Numbered from the stretch's first letter, positions 20,498 to 29,379 are shown. The stretch: DNA of 64,000 bases from Pseudarthrobacter sp. L1SW (GCF_020809045.1 NZ_CP078079.1:186001-250000), one strand, 5' to 3'. Translations and numbers: made by a program. The notes: generated by a model from the sequence alone, not told the origin.

Positions 20498-22852
20498 CTA
20501 CACCGCTGCGGCCGGTTCCAGCTCTTCTGAAGAAACCTGCGCGGCCTCTTCAGCAAGGTGCGGGACAAAGCGGACAAACATGGCCTTGAAGCCGGGGGTG
20601 TTGGATTCCCGGGCCACGTTTTCCTTGTGGACCAGCGCGTTGGCTTCGGGGAAGTACGCGGCAGCGCAGCCCTTGGCGGTGGGGTAGGCCACCAGGCGGA
20701 ACTTGTCGGCTTTCCGGTCGTGGCCACGGAAGGTGCTGACCACGTCCACCAGGTCGCGGTCCTTGAAGCCCAGTTCTGCCAGGTCCTCCGGGTGGATCAG
20801 GATCACGCGGCGGCCGCCGGAGATGCCGCGGTAGCGGTCGTCCAGGCCGTAGTAGGTGGTGTTGTACTGGTCATGGCTTCGGATGGTCTGCAGGACCAGG
20901 TGCCCGTCCGGCGGGGTGAGGTATTCCAGCGGGCTGACCGTGAAGCGCCCGCGGCCGATGTCCGTTTTGAAGGACCGGGTGTCGCGGGGCGGGTTGGGCA
21001 GCACGAACCCGTTCTTGGTCCGCACCCGGGTGTTGAAGTCCTCGAAGCCGGGCAGGACACGGGAGATGTGGTCGCGGATCACGTCGTAGTCCTCGGCCAT
21101 GGCTTTCCAGTCAACGGAATGGCCCGGACCGAACGTGGCCTCGGCCATGCGGGCCACGATCACAGGCTCGGAGAGCAGGTGCTCGGAAACCGGGGCAAGG
21201 CGGCCCTGGGTGGAGTGGACCACGGACATGGAGTCTTCCACGGAGAGGAACTGGGCGCCGTTGGGGTGCTTGTCGTCCTTGTCCGTCCGGCCCAGCGTGG
21301 GCAGGATCAGCGAGGTGCGGCCGTGGACGATGTGGGAGCGGTTGGGTTTGGTGGAAATGTGCACGGTCAGCCCGATTCGCTGCATCCCGGCTTCCAGGGT
21401 CTCGGTGTCGGAGCAGGCCAGGGAGAAGTTGCCGCCCATGGACACAAACACGTCCACCTCGTCGCGTTCGAACGCTTCCATGGCTTCGACGGCGTCGTAC
21501 CCGTGGTGCCGTGGCGAAGTAATCCCGAACTCGGTGTCCAGCGCTGCGAGGAGCCATTCCTTGGGTTTTTCCCAGATGCCCATGGTCCTGTCGCCCTGGA
21601 CGTTGGAGTGCCCGCGGACGGGGCAGGCCCCGGCGCCGGGCTTGCCGAAGTTGCCCTGCAGGAGCAGGACGTTGACCATTTCCTTGATGGTGTCCACCGA
21701 GTGCGGCTGCTGCGTTACGCCGAGGGCCCAGCAGAAAATGGTGGCCTTGGACTTGATGAGCATCCCGGCCACGGTTTCGATCTGGGCCCGGGTCAGGCCA
21801 GTGGCCTTCTCCGTCTCCGCCCAGTCGAGTTCGGCGCGGGCCTGGCGGTAGGCGTCGAACCCGTCCGTCTGCGCGTTGATGAAGGAATGGTCGACGACGG
21901 TCCCCGGGTTGCGCTCTTCCTCAGCCAGCAGCAGGTGGCCGAGCGCCTGGAACAGCGCCAGGTCCCCGCCCACCTTGATCTGCAGGTACTCGTCCGCGAG
22001 GGGTGTGCCGCCGCCCACCACGCCGGAGACGGTCTGCGGGTCCTTGAAATTGAACAGGCCGGCCTCGGGCAGCGGGTTGACCGCCACCACCTTGCCGCCC
22101 TTGTCCTTGCATTCCTTCAGCGCGGAGAGCATGCGCGGGTGGTTGGTGCCGGGGTTCTGCCCCACCACGAAGATCAGCTCGGAGTCGTGGATGTCGTCGA
22201 GCGAAACGGTGCCCTTGCCGATGCCGATGGTCGGGTTCAAGGCCGAACCCGAGGACTCGTGGCACATGTTGGAGCAGTCCGGCAGGTTGTTGGTGCCGAT
22301 GGCCCGGGCGTAGAGCTGGTACATGAACGCGGTCTCGTTCGCGGTCCGCCCGGAGGTGTAGAAGACGCAGCGGTCCGGAGTTGAAGCCCGGACGTGCTCG
22401 CCGATCAGCTCGAAAGCATCGGCCCACGAGATCGGTGAGTAGTGGGTCTCGCCGGCCCGGATCACCATCGGTTCACTCAGCCGGCCCTGGTTTCCCAGCC
22501 AGTACTCGGTCTTCGTGGCGAGCTCGGCGATGGAGTGCTTGGCCCAGAACTCGGCGCCCACGGTGCGGAGCGTGTTCTCTTCGGCCACGGCCTTGGCCCC
22601 GTTCTCGCAGAACTCGGCCGCCTTGCGCTTCCTGTCCGATTCTGGCCAGGCGCAGCCGGGGCAGTCGAATCCGCCCCGCTGATTCAACCGCAGCAATGAA
22701 TGGGCCGTCCGGGCCACGCCGGCCTGCGCCACCGCGCGCTCCAGCGCCACCATCACGGCCTTGACGCCCGCTGCCTCGGTCTTGGGCTTGTGGACCTCAA
22801 GGTTGTCCTCGTTGATGTCCGCGACGGGGGCGGGCTGCTTACCGAACTTCAT
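20498..22852 (-). CDS. FdhF/YdeP-family molybdopterin oxidoreductase, possible formate dehydrogenase
   Basis: A 784-residue molybdenum enzyme of the DMSO-reductase superfamily. Visible features: GGFDCPGCAWPE near residue 60, CSNMCHESSGSALNPTIGIGKG near residue 195 (candidate Mo-ligand region), VVGQNPGTNHPRML, KPGAGACPVRGHSNVQGDRTMG, FVSMGGNFSLACSDTETLE and a C-terminal molybdopterin-binding domain (TIRSHDQYNTTYYG, SGGRRVILIHPEDLAELG). Only two Cys are in the N-terminal motif, so the usual [4Fe-4S] site of formate dehydrogenase H is not obvious. Family members are often annotated formate dehydrogenase; E. coli YdeP is linked to acid resistance. Formate released by PurU makes formate oxidation attractive, but this is inference. 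No FdhD or Mo-cofactor gene is nearby. Confidence 0.85.
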   Translation of the reverse strand: MKFGKQPAPVADINEDNLEVHKPKTEAAGVKAVMVALERAVAQAGVARTAHSLLRLNQRGGFDCPGCAWPESDRKRKAAEFCENGAKAVAEENTLRTVGAEFWAKHSIAELATKTEYWLGNQGRLSEPMVIRAGETHYSPISWADAFELIGEHVRASTPDRCVFYTSGRTANETAFMYQLYARAIGTNNLPDCSNMCHESSGSALNPTIGIGKGTVSLDDIHDSELIFVVGQNPGTNHPRMLSALKECKDKGGKVVAVNPLPEAGLFNFKDPQTVSGVVGGGTPLADEYLQIKVGGDLALFQALGHLLLAEEERNPGTVVDHSFINAQTDGFDAYRQARAELDWAETEKATGLTRAQIETVAGMLIKSKATIFCWALGVTQQPHSVDTIKEMVNVLLLQGNFGKPGAGACPVRGHSNVQGDRTMGIWEKPKEWLLAALDTEFGITSPRHHGYDAVEAMEAFERDEVDVFVSMGGNFSLACSDTETLEAGMQRIGLTVHISTKPNRSHIVHGRTSLILPTLGRTDKDDKHPNGAQFLSVEDSMSVVHSTQGRLAPVSEHLLSEPVIVARMAEATFGPGHSVDWKAMAEDYDVIRDHISRVLPGFEDFNTRVRTKNGFVLPNPPRDTRSFKTDIGRGRFTVSPLEYLTPPDGHLVLQTIRSHDQYNTTYYGLDDRYRGISGGRRVILIHPEDLAELGFKDRDLVDVVSTFRGHDRKADKFRLVAYPTAKGCAAAYFPEANALVHKENVARESNTPGFKAMFVRFVPHLAEEAAQVSSEELEPAAAV

Positions 22853-22940
22853 CGTTCCAACTTCCTAACCGGCATACGTCCTGCTTGTCTTGTTGCCCTG
22901 CTCGTTCCTGCTGACTGCTGGCCCTGCTCGTGGCGCCATG

Positions 22941-22971
22941 AAGGCGCGCCAGGTTTTTCCTGGCGCGCCTT
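22941..22971 (-). terminator. Hairpin between the formaldehyde operon and the molybdoenzyme gene
   Basis: AAGGCGCGCCAGG and CCTGGCGCGCCTT form a perfect 13-bp stem with a T-rich loop. It lies 27 bp after the stop codon of the metallo-hydrolase gene on the minus strand and about 90 bp before the molybdoenzyme start. No U-tract follows. Confidence 0.65.
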
Positions 22972-22997
22972 GTTGGCACCTTAGTTGATTTCTGCGG

Positions 22998-23618
22998 TTA
23001 CTGCGCCACCTTCGCCAGGGTTTCCTGCTCGGCGGCGATGGTGGTGTTGTCGCCGTGGCCGGTGCGGACCACCGTTTCCGGCGGGAGGGTGAGCAGCCGC
23101 TCGCGGATGGAGGCCAGGATGGTGGGGTAGTCGCTGTAGGACCGCCCGGTAGCGCCCGGGCCACCGTTGAAAAGCGTGTCCCCGGTGAAGACCGTTCCTT
23201 CGCTCTCCAGGTAGAAGCACGTGGATCCCGGGGAGTGGCCGGGGGTGTGGATGGCCCGCAGGGTTGCCCCCGCCACCTCGAAGAGGTCGCCGTCGTGCAG
23301 TTCCCGGTCCGGCCTGGTGTCCGGGTAGACCTGTTCCCAGAGGACCAGGTCTTCGGGGTTGAGGTAGATCGGTGCGCCCACAGCGTCAGCTACCGCGCGC
23401 GCGGCGCCAATGTGGTCGTTGTGCGCGTGGGTCTGCAGGATGGCCAGGACCTTCCGGCCCTTCACCTGGCTGATGATCGCGGCGGCGTCGTGCGGGGAAT
23501 CGATGATGACGCACTCTTCGTCATTGCCCACGATCCAGACGTTGTTGTCCACGTCCCAGGTGCCGCCGTCGAGCGAAAACGTTCCCGAGGTGACCAGGTT
23601 TTCGATCCGGACGCCCAT
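22998..23618 (-). CDS. Metallo-beta-lactamase-fold hydrolase coupled to formaldehyde dehydrogenase
   Basis: A 206-residue MBL-fold protein with the metal motif THAHNDH (HxHxDH), followed by HTPGHSPGSTCFY, FTGDTLF and RTGHGDNTTI. Its start ATG shares one base with the stop codon of the preceding gene (TGATG), indicating translational coupling. In mycobacteria and relatives the same pairing of mycothiol formaldehyde dehydrogenase and an MBL protein is found, so it probably hydrolyses S-formylmycothiol to formate and mycothiol; that role is inferred from context. The long open frame upstream of this start overlaps the dehydrogenase and is not coding. Confidence 0.88.
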   Translation of the reverse strand: MGVRIENLVTSGTFSLDGGTWDVDNNVWIVGNDEECVIIDSPHDAAAIISQVKGRKVLAILQTHAHNDHIGAARAVADAVGAPIYLNPEDLVLWEQVYPDTRPDRELHDGDLFEVAGATLRAIHTPGHSPGSTCFYLESEGTVFTGDTLFNGGPGATGRSYSDYPTILASIRERLLTLPPETVVRTGHGDNTTIAAEQETLAKVAQ

Positions 23619-24718
23619 CAGGAACCCGCCACCGGCAGTTCGACGACAGAGCGGAGGACTTTGCCCTCGTGCATCCTCTCGAACGCTTCCTCCACCTGGT
23701 CGATGGTGATGCGTTCGGAGACGAAGGCGTCCAGGTCCAGGTTGCCCTGCTTGTAGTGGGAGACGAGCATCGGGAAGTCGCGGGAGGGGAGGCAATCCCC
23801 GTACCAGGAGGACTTCAGCGATCCGCCGCGGCCGAACACGTCCAGCAGCGGCAGTTCCAGCTTCATGGACGGCGTCGGGACGCCCACCAGGACCACACGG
23901 CCGGCGAGGTCGCGGGCGTAGAACGCCTGCTTGTAGGTTTCGGGGCGGCCGACGGCGTCAATCACCACGTCTGCGCCGTGGCCTCCCGTGAGGGCGCGGA
24001 TGGCCTCAATGGGGTCTTCCTTGCTGGAGTCGATGCCGTGCGTGGCGCCGTGGGACGTTGCCATTTCCACTTTGTTGGCGTCGATGTCCACCGCGATAAT
24101 CGTGGTGGCCCCGGCAAGCTTGGCGCCGGCGATCGCGGCGATGCCAACACCGCCGCAGCCGATCACTGCCACGGACTCGCCACGTTTGACCTCACCGGTG
24201 TTGATGGCGGCACCGATGCCGGCCATGATGCCGCAGCCGAGCAGCCCGACGGCGGCCGCATCGGCTTCGGGGTCCACCTTTGTGCATTGCCCGGCGGCAA
24301 CCAGCGTCTTTTCCGCGAACGCGCCGATGCCCAGCGCGGGGGAGAGGACCGTACCGTCTTCAAGGGTCATCTTCTGGGTGGCGTTGTGCGTGTTAAAGCA
24401 GTACTGCGGCTGGCCCTTGGCACAGGCCCGGCACTCGCCGCACACGGCGCGCCAGTTCAGGATCACCCGGTCGCCGGGAGCGATCGACGTAACACCGTCG
24501 CCCACGGCGGACACAACACCTGTTGCTTCATGGCCGAGAAGGAAGGGGAAGTCATCGTTGATGCCGCCCTGCTTGTAGTGAAGGTCCGTGTGGCAGACGC
24601 CGCAGGTGAGGATGTCCACCAGCGCCTCGCCCGGGCCCGGATCCGGCACCAGGATGGTCTCCACCGACACCGGGGCGTTCTTTTCCTTGGCAATCACTGC
24701 CTTGACTCTATGAACCAT
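23618..24718 (-). CDS. mscR: S-(hydroxymethyl)mycothiol dehydrogenase (mycothiol-dependent formaldehyde dehydrogenase)
   Basis: Zinc-dependent medium-chain dehydrogenase that oxidises the adduct of formaldehyde and mycothiol with NAD+. It has 366 residues: catalytic zinc ligands in [10 protein letters not shown] and LGHEATG, a structural zinc loop [16 protein letters not shown], the Rossmann motif [19 protein letters not shown] and the substrate-side [14 protein letters not shown]. It resembles actinobacterial MscR/AdhE2 proteins, which also reduce S-nitrosomycothiol. AGGAAAC precedes the ATG. First gene of an operon with the MBL hydrolase. Upstream lies the 19-bp element shared with hxlB, suggesting joint control by formaldehyde. 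Confidence 0.92.
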   Translation of the reverse strand: MVHRVKAVIAKEKNAPVSVETILVPDPGPGEALVDILTCGVCHTDLHYKQGGINDDFPFLLGHEATGVVSAVGDGVTSIAPGDRVILNWRAVCGECRACAKGQPQYCFNTHNATQKMTLEDGTVLSPALGIGAFAEKTLVAAGQCTKVDPEADAAAVGLLGCGIMAGIGAAINTGEVKRGESVAVIGCGGVGIAAIAGAKLAGATTIIAVDIDANKVEMATSHGATHGIDSSKEDPIEAIRALTGGHGADVVIDAVGRPETYKQAFYARDLAGRVVLVGVPTPSMKLELPLLDVFGRGGSLKSSWYGDCLPSRDFPMLVSHYKQGNLDLDAFVSERITIDQVEEAFERMHEGKVLRSVVELPVAGS

Positions 24719-24798
24719 GTTTCCTGTGTTCCTTTCCTTGGCCAGACGAAAATCCCCGACGCGACTATCAAGTCTAGGAGCTACGGCTCCTCCGGACG

Positions 24799-24817
24799 GC
24801 TACCCAAAGGGGTGGGT
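24799..24817 (-). promoter_or_regulatory. 19-bp element shared by the two formaldehyde operons, copy 2
   Basis: Read toward mscR: ACCCACCCCTTTGGGTAGC, 18 of 19 bases identical to the copy upstream of hxlB (3593-3611), in the same orientation and at nearly the same distance from the start codon (81 versus 84 bp). Confidence 0.65.
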
Positions 24818-24875
24818 CCCCGCACCAAAGGGACGGTGCGTGGGCCGCATTGAACCCCCTGCCGCATCCGCGTCA

Positions 24876-24892
24876 ATTGCGTAATGCACAAC
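24876..24892. promoter_or_regulatory. TTGCG-type operator, distal site
   Basis: ATTGCG-TAATG-CACAAC. Shares TTGCGTAAT with the reverse complement of the element at 12468-12484 upstream of the BCCT operon. It lies between mscR and creatinase and could serve either gene. Confidence 0.5.
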
Positions 24893-25104
24893 AGGATTCG
24901 CATAGCGCTTAGTCGAAATATGCCAGTCGCCGTGGGGCGTGTCAACGGAAACTGCCAGCCGCGGTGCCGGGATTGCTGCCCCTTTCTGAAGATGGAATCT
25001 TCGTCCCGTGCAACGCAACTTCTGGGAGCGCAACGGATTACGCCACCAACAGGGCAAGGACCCATTGACTGTGGTGTCGCTCACGCTTACTCTAGTGCAA
25101 CAGC

Positions 25105-25121
25105 GTTGCGCCTCACGCAAC
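25105..25121. promoter_or_regulatory. Perfect TTGCG palindrome before creatinase
   Basis: GTTGCG-CCTCA-CGCAAC, perfect 6-bp arms with a 5-bp spacer, 47 bp before the creatinase start codon. Placement near the promoter suggests repression or induction control, perhaps by the IclR protein encoded just downstream of creatinase. Confidence 0.6.
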
Positions 25122-25168
25122 TCTTTCGATTTCGCTTCGAGAAGCACCACAGAAAGGCATCACCCGCG

Positions 25169-26422
25169 ATGACCATCACAACCGAGAACGCCACCTCCGT
25201 CGCCGAACTCGAGCGCACCAAGATCCTCAAGAACGGCGAAAAAGTCAGCCTCACCTTCTCCGATGCCGAGTTCGAGCGCCGGATTGCCGGGCTCCGCCGC
25301 ATCATGGCGGAGAAGGAACTGGACGCCGTCGTCCTCACGAGCTACCACTCCATCAAGTACTACTCCGACTTCCTGTTCACCACCTTCGGCCGCTCCTACG
25401 GCATGGTGGTCACCAAGGATGACACCGTCACCGTCACCGCCAATATCGACGCCGGCATGCCTTGGCGCCGCAGCTACGGCGACAACATCGTCTACACGGA
25501 CTGGCGCCGGGACAACTACATCTTCGCCATCCAGGAAGTCCTGCGGACCCGCGGCATCAACCCGCGCCGGCTCGGTGTCGAGGACGATTCACTCCCGCTG
25601 GACAACCGCAACAAGATCCAGGCAGCCTTCCCGTCCGCAACCCTGGTGGACGTGGCCCAGGCCGCCATGCGCCAGCGCATGATCAAGTCCGCCGAGGAAA
25701 TCGAGGTCATCAAGCACGGCGCCCGCATCGGAGACCTCGGCGGAGAGGCCATCCGGAACGCCATCACAGCCGGCATCACCGAATACGAGGTGGCGCTGAT
25801 CGGCACCGAGGCCATGGTCCACGAAATCGCCCGGACCTTCCCCAATTCCGAGATCCGCGACACCTGGGTGTGGTTCCAGTCCGGCATCAACACCGACGGC
25901 GCCCACAACTGGGCCACCACCCGCAAGATCCAGGAACACGACATCCTGTCCCTGAACTGCTTCCCCATGACCTCCGGCTACTACACCGCCCTGGAGCGCA
26001 CCCTGTTCTACGGCGAGCCGGACGCCCGGTCGCTGGAACTGTGGAACATCAACGTCGAGGTCCACAAGCGCGGCCTGGAACTCATCAAGCCCGGCGCCGT
26101 CTGCAAGGACATCGTCGCGGAGCTGAACGAGATCTACGTGGGCTACGGCCTGCTGGCCAACCGCACCTTCGGGTACGGCCACTCCTTCGGCGTCCTCAGC
26201 CACTACTACGGCCGCGAAGCCGGGCTGGAACTCCGCGAGGACATAGACACGGTCCTGGAGCCGGGCATGGTGGTCTCCATGGAACCCATGATCACGGTCC
26301 TCGACGGCCAGCCCGGCGCAGGCGGCTACCGCGAACACGACATCCTGGTGGTGGGCGAGGACGGCGCGGAGAACATCACCAAGTTCCCGTTCGGTCCCGA
26401 ATACAACATCATCGGAGCCTGA
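25169..26422 (+). CDS. Creatinase (creatine amidinohydrolase)
   Basis: Hydrolyses creatine to sarcosine and urea; cytoplasmic, pita-bread (M24) fold. The 417-residue protein closely follows Pseudomonas putida creatinase along its whole length: TSYHSIKYYSDFLF, VYTDWRRDNYIFAIQ, FQSGINTDGAHN, SLNCFPMTSGYYTALERTLF, RTFGYGHSFGVLSHYYGREA, VVSMEPMI. The residues equivalent to the catalytic His (in DGAHN) and the two Glu (in ALERTLF and SMEPMI) are present, and the aminopeptidase metal ligands are not all conserved, as expected for creatinase. Start ATG at 25169 after an AGAAAGG. Product sarcosine ties it to the dimethylglycine operon. A terminator and an IclR gene follow. Confidence 0.92.
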   Translation: MTITTENATSVAELERTKILKNGEKVSLTFSDAEFERRIAGLRRIMAEKELDAVVLTSYHSIKYYSDFLFTTFGRSYGMVVTKDDTVTVTANIDAGMPWRRSYGDNIVYTDWRRDNYIFAIQEVLRTRGINPRRLGVEDDSLPLDNRNKIQAAFPSATLVDVAQAAMRQRMIKSAEEIEVIKHGARIGDLGGEAIRNAITAGITEYEVALIGTEAMVHEIARTFPNSEIRDTWVWFQSGINTDGAHNWATTRKIQEHDILSLNCFPMTSGYYTALERTLFYGEPDARSLELWNINVEVHKRGLELIKPGAVCKDIVAELNEIYVGYGLLANRTFGYGHSFGVLSHYYGREAGLELREDIDTVLEPGMVVSMEPMITVLDGQPGAGGYREHDILVVGEDGAENITKFPFGPEYNIIGA

Positions 26423-26442
26423 TCCCCAGCCTCAGGCACGGG

Positions 26443-26476
26443 AAGCGGCGCCACCGCACGGTGGCGCCGCTTTTCG
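26443..26476 (+). terminator. Terminator after creatinase
   Basis: AAGCGGCGCCACC and GGTGGCGCCGCTT form a perfect 13-bp stem around GCAC, followed by TTTTCGG. Begins 20 bp after the creatinase stop codon. Confidence 0.88.
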
Positions 26477-26490
26477 GCCTCCATTAGGGA

Positions 26491-27351
26491 ATGATGGGTA
26501 GGACCATGAGCGCAACAGAATCCGAGACGCCAGGCAGCGGCGACAGCAAGGGCGCGTCCGTGATCGTGAACGCCGTCGCCGTCCTCCGGACCTTCACGGC
26601 GGACGAGCCCCTCCTGGGCGTCACTGAGATTGCCAACCGCGTGGGGCTGCACAAAAGCACCGTCTCCAGGATCCTGGCCACGTTTGAACAGGAGCACCTG
26701 GTGGAGCGGGACGCCGAGACGCGGCGCTTCCGGCTGGGACTGGGCCTGATCGCCGTCGCCGGGCCGCTCCTCGCCGAACTTGAGGAGCGCCGCGTGGCCT
26801 ACCCGGTGCTGCGGGAGCTGTCCGAGCAGACTGGCGAAACCAGCGCACTCATGGTGTGGAGCGGGGATGAATCCATCTGCGTGGAGCAGATCGCCAGCCA
26901 TCACCAGATCAAGCACACAACTCCACTGGGCGCCCGGTACAACGATGCCCTCAGCGCCTCGGTGCAGGTTTTCCTTGCGCAGCTCCCGGAGGAAAGGGTC
27001 CGTTCCCTGCTCAGCAGCGGTGCTGTCACCTACCCGGGCATGGACGCATCCAGCCTGGACGCCTATCTGGTCCGGTTGAAGGATGACCTTCGGCGCGGCT
27101 GGGCCGTCAACTACGGGGAAACCTCCATCGATGAGGTGGGACTCGCGGCCCCCGTCTACGACCACCGCGGCGAGGTGGTGGCTGCCGTCCTCATCCCGGC
27201 GCCCCGGTTCCGGGTGTCCACGGAGCGGCTGCAGGCGCTGGGGGAGTCATGTGCTGCCGCAGCTGCCAAAGTCACTGCCCGCCTCGGCGGGAGGCCACGC
27301 GAAGACAGGGAAACCCCGGGCCAGCGGCAGGGCCGAAACAAAAGCTTGTAG
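26491..27351 (+). CDS. IclR-family transcriptional regulator
   Basis: A 286-residue regulator: N-terminal winged HTH (VIVNAVAVLRTF, VTEIANRVGLHKSTVSRILATF) and C-terminal effector domain from about residue 95 (YPVLRELSEQTGETSAL, DDLRRGWAVNYGETSIDEVGLAAPVYD as pattern; key part GWAVNYGE, VLIPAPRFRV). Three in-frame ATGs lie within 16 bp (26491, 26494, 26506) and none has an ideally spaced ribosome binding site, so the exact start is open. It sits directly after the creatinase terminator, making it the natural candidate for the TTGCG-type sites upstream of creatinase and of the BCCT operon. Confidence 0.9.
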   Translation: MMGRTMSATESETPGSGDSKGASVIVNAVAVLRTFTADEPLLGVTEIANRVGLHKSTVSRILATFEQEHLVERDAETRRFRLGLGLIAVAGPLLAELEERRVAYPVLRELSEQTGETSALMVWSGDESICVEQIASHHQIKHTTPLGARYNDALSASVQVFLAQLPEERVRSLLSSGAVTYPGMDASSLDAYLVRLKDDLRRGWAVNYGETSIDEVGLAAPVYDHRGEVVAAVLIPAPRFRVSTERLQALGESCAAAAAKVTARLGGRPREDRETPGQRQGRNKSL

Positions 27352-27372
27352 CTTCAAGTAACCTCGGGTATC

Positions 27373-27395
27373 GTTAGGTTGAAACTTCAACTAAC
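27373..27395. promoter_or_regulatory. MarR-type palindrome before the GTP cyclohydrolase II gene
   Basis: GTTAG-G-TTGAA, AC, TTCAA-CTAAC: two 10-bp arms with a one-base bulge in the left arm. The core TTGAAACTTCAA is the kind of site bound by MarR regulators of monooxygenase and efflux genes. It lies 16 bp before the ATG at 27411. A weaker GCTTCAAGTAAC copy is just upstream. No MarR gene is in the window. Confidence 0.5.
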
Positions 27396-27410
27396 GCCTG
27401 AGGACCCGAC

Positions 27411-28082
27411 ATGACCGTAACCAGCGAACAGCACGTCAGCCACCGGCTCGGTAATGCCACCGTGCGCAGCCGGGTCAGCGTTCCCCTGCGCTTTCCGGAC
27501 GGCTACACCGCAACCGCCGACGTTCTCACCTTCCATGGGCTCGCCGACGGCAAGGAGCACCTCCTGCTTGGACTCGGCGGCTGGGAACAGGCCCTGCTCC
27601 ACCGGGAGTCGGCGCAGTCCGCGCCGATTGTCCGGCTTCACAGCGAATGTCTCACGGGTGATGTGTTCGGCAGCGAGCGTTGCGACTGCGGCCCGCAGCT
27701 GCGCGAAGGGGTGGAGGAGATCGCGGCAACCGGCGGGTTCCTGCTGTACCTGCGCCAGGAAGGCAGGGGCATCGGTCTGTACGCAAAGCTCGATGCCTAT
27801 GCGCTGCAGGACGCAGGCCTGGATACTTACGAAGCAAACGTGGCCCTGGGCCACGGCGAGGACGAACGGGACTACACGGCCGCTGCCCAGATGCTCGCTG
27901 CGCTGGGTGCCACGTCAGTCCGCCTCCTCAGCAACAATCCTGACAAAACGGCACAGCTGACGGCCCTGGGCATCGAGGTCACCGAACAGGTTCCCACCGG
28001 AGTCCACCTGTCTCCGGCGAACCGTGCCTACCTGGCCGCCAAGCGGGACCACACCGCCCATACCCTGGACTTTGCGGCCTGA
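27411..28082 (+). CDS. ribA: GTP cyclohydrolase II
   Basis: Converts GTP to 2,5-diamino-6-ribosylamino-pyrimidinone phosphate, formate and pyrophosphate, the first step of riboflavin synthesis. The 223-residue protein is a stand-alone RibA with the zinc motif SECLTGDVFGSERCDCG (three Cys), RQEGRGIGLYAKLDAYALQD and the C-terminal RLLSNNPDK segment. GAGGAC precedes the ATG. It is paired with a flavin monooxygenase-like gene 16 bp downstream and is away from any other rib genes, so it may be a second, specialised copy that raises flavin supply for that enzyme. Confidence 0.92.
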   Translation: MTVTSEQHVSHRLGNATVRSRVSVPLRFPDGYTATADVLTFHGLADGKEHLLLGLGGWEQALLHRESAQSAPIVRLHSECLTGDVFGSERCDCGPQLREGVEEIAATGGFLLYLRQEGRGIGLYAKLDAYALQDAGLDTYEANVALGHGEDERDYTAAAQMLAALGATSVRLLSNNPDKTAQLTALGIEVTEQVPTGVHLSPANRAYLAAKRDHTAHTLDFAA

Positions 28083-28098
28083 GGCGGGCGGGACAGCC

Positions 28099-29340
28099 AT
28101 GACAATCCATATCGACGACGTTTACGCCGTGTCCACCCTCCCTCAATCCGCCGCGCCGAAGCCAGCCATGGTCCCCGCGCGGATCCCCACGCATGAGGAA
28201 CTGCTCGCCAGGGTTGATGTGCTGGTTCCGGGGCTGAGGGAGCGGGCGGAGGAAACCGAGAACCAGCGGCGCCTCCCGGACAATACGCTGCTGGAGCTGC
28301 AGGAGGCCGGCGTCTTCAAGATCCTCGCGCCCACCGGCGTCGGCGGTTATGGCATGGGCGTGGAAACCTACGGTGAAGTTTTGCGGCGGCTAGCCCGGGG
28401 CTGCCCCTCGACGGCGTGGAACGCCGGGCACCTGGCCGAGCATGTCTGGATGCTCGCGCGCTGGCCGCAAGCGGCACAGGATGAGGTGTTCGCGGACGGC
28501 CCGGCGCCCCTGGCCGCCGCCACCGGCGCGCCTGCCGGGCTTGCCGAGGAGGTGCCGGGCGGTTACCTCATCACCGGCCGCTGGAGCTTCGCTTCCGGTG
28601 TGCTGCACTCCCAGTGGGCGCTCCTGGCCGTAGAACACAACGGGGTGCGCCTGCAGTGCCTGGTCCCCATCGGTGATGTGGAGGTAGTGGACACCTGGCA
28701 CACCGCAGGCCTGAGGGGCACCGGAAGCAATGACATCCATGCAGGGCAACTGTTTGTGCCTGCCCACCGGGCGGCGGCCTGGACCCTGCTGACGGGCGAG
28801 GACAACCCCGGCAGCCGCATTCATCCTGACCCCATCATCAATACGCCCATGGGCACGCTGCTGAACATCGTTGCGCCCTCGGCCGCCCTGGGAGCCGCAG
28901 AACACGCCGTCGAGCTGTTCCGGGAACAGATGCTCCGGCGCAAGGTCAAGAACACCGCGGAGAACCGCCAGGCGGACTCGCCCCTCGCACAGGCGCGCTT
29001 TGCCCAGGCCTACGGGCTGGTGGCCACAGCGCGGCTGCACTGGATGGAGGCGCTGCGGCTGGTGGCCGCTTCCCACCGGCGGCAGCCCAGGACCATGACG
29101 GAGGACGAAAGGGCGCAGCACCGGCTGTCCTTTGCCCTCAGCGGCCAGGCTGCCGCCCAGGCTGTCAATCTGGCCATGGCCGGCTCCGGCGGGGGCGCCC
29201 ACCGGCTTTCGCATCCGCTGCAGCGGATCCAGCGCGATGTGGGCGTCCTGCTCAACCATCCGACGCTGGCCACCGATCCCATCCTGGAACAGGCGGGCCG
29301 GGGGCTCCTTGGCCTGGGCCTGACCGTCTCCAGTTTCTAG
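28099..29340 (+). CDS. Acyl-CoA dehydrogenase-fold flavin monooxygenase (HsaA/HpaB-like group)
   Basis: A 413-residue protein with the acyl-CoA dehydrogenase fold: helical N-domain (RLPDNTLLELQEAGVFKILAPTGVGG), beta domain (GGYLITGRWSFASGVLHSQWAL as pattern; key part GRWSFASG), and C-terminal helical bundle (SGGGAHRLSHPLQRIQRDV). This arrangement, with SGGGAHRLSHPLQRIQRD in place of the acyl-CoA dehydrogenase catalytic Glu region, fits two-component flavin-dependent monooxygenases of the group that hydroxylate phenols, steroids or N-heterocycles. A flavin reductase partner is not present. Transcribed with ribA, under the MarR-type palindrome. The substrate cannot be deduced. Confidence 0.8.
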   Translation: MTIHIDDVYAVSTLPQSAAPKPAMVPARIPTHEELLARVDVLVPGLRERAEETENQRRLPDNTLLELQEAGVFKILAPTGVGGYGMGVETYGEVLRRLARGCPSTAWNAGHLAEHVWMLARWPQAAQDEVFADGPAPLAAATGAPAGLAEEVPGGYLITGRWSFASGVLHSQWALLAVEHNGVRLQCLVPIGDVEVVDTWHTAGLRGTGSNDIHAGQLFVPAHRAAAWTLLTGEDNPGSRIHPDPIINTPMGTLLNIVAPSAALGAAEHAVELFREQMLRRKVKNTAENRQADSPLAQARFAQAYGLVATARLHWMEALRLVAASHRRQPRTMTEDERAQHRLSFALSGQAAAQAVNLAMAGSGGGAHRLSHPLQRIQRDVGVLLNHPTLATDPILEQAGRGLLGLGLTVSSF

Positions 29341-29379
29341 CGGCGCCGGGAGCCACGCCAACCGCACCGGACAGCCACG

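Larger units (their letters stand above)
24719..25168. promoter_or_regulatory. Intergenic control region between mscR and creatinase
   Basis: A 450-bp divergent region with no convincing gene. Left part: the 19-bp formaldehyde element (24799-24817), then an inverted pair CGCACC/GGTGCG near 24820-24840. Right part: a series of TTGCG/CGCAA half sites, including two spaced as 6-5-6 palindromes (24876-24892 and 25105-25121), plus GTGCAACGCAAC near 25010 and GGATTACGCC near 25035. The density of half sites suggests several bound dimers upstream of creatinase. Confidence 0.6.

Noticed and set aside
20558..22384. A 608-codon open frame on the plus strand
   Set aside because: Mirror of the FdhF/YdeP gene on the other strand.
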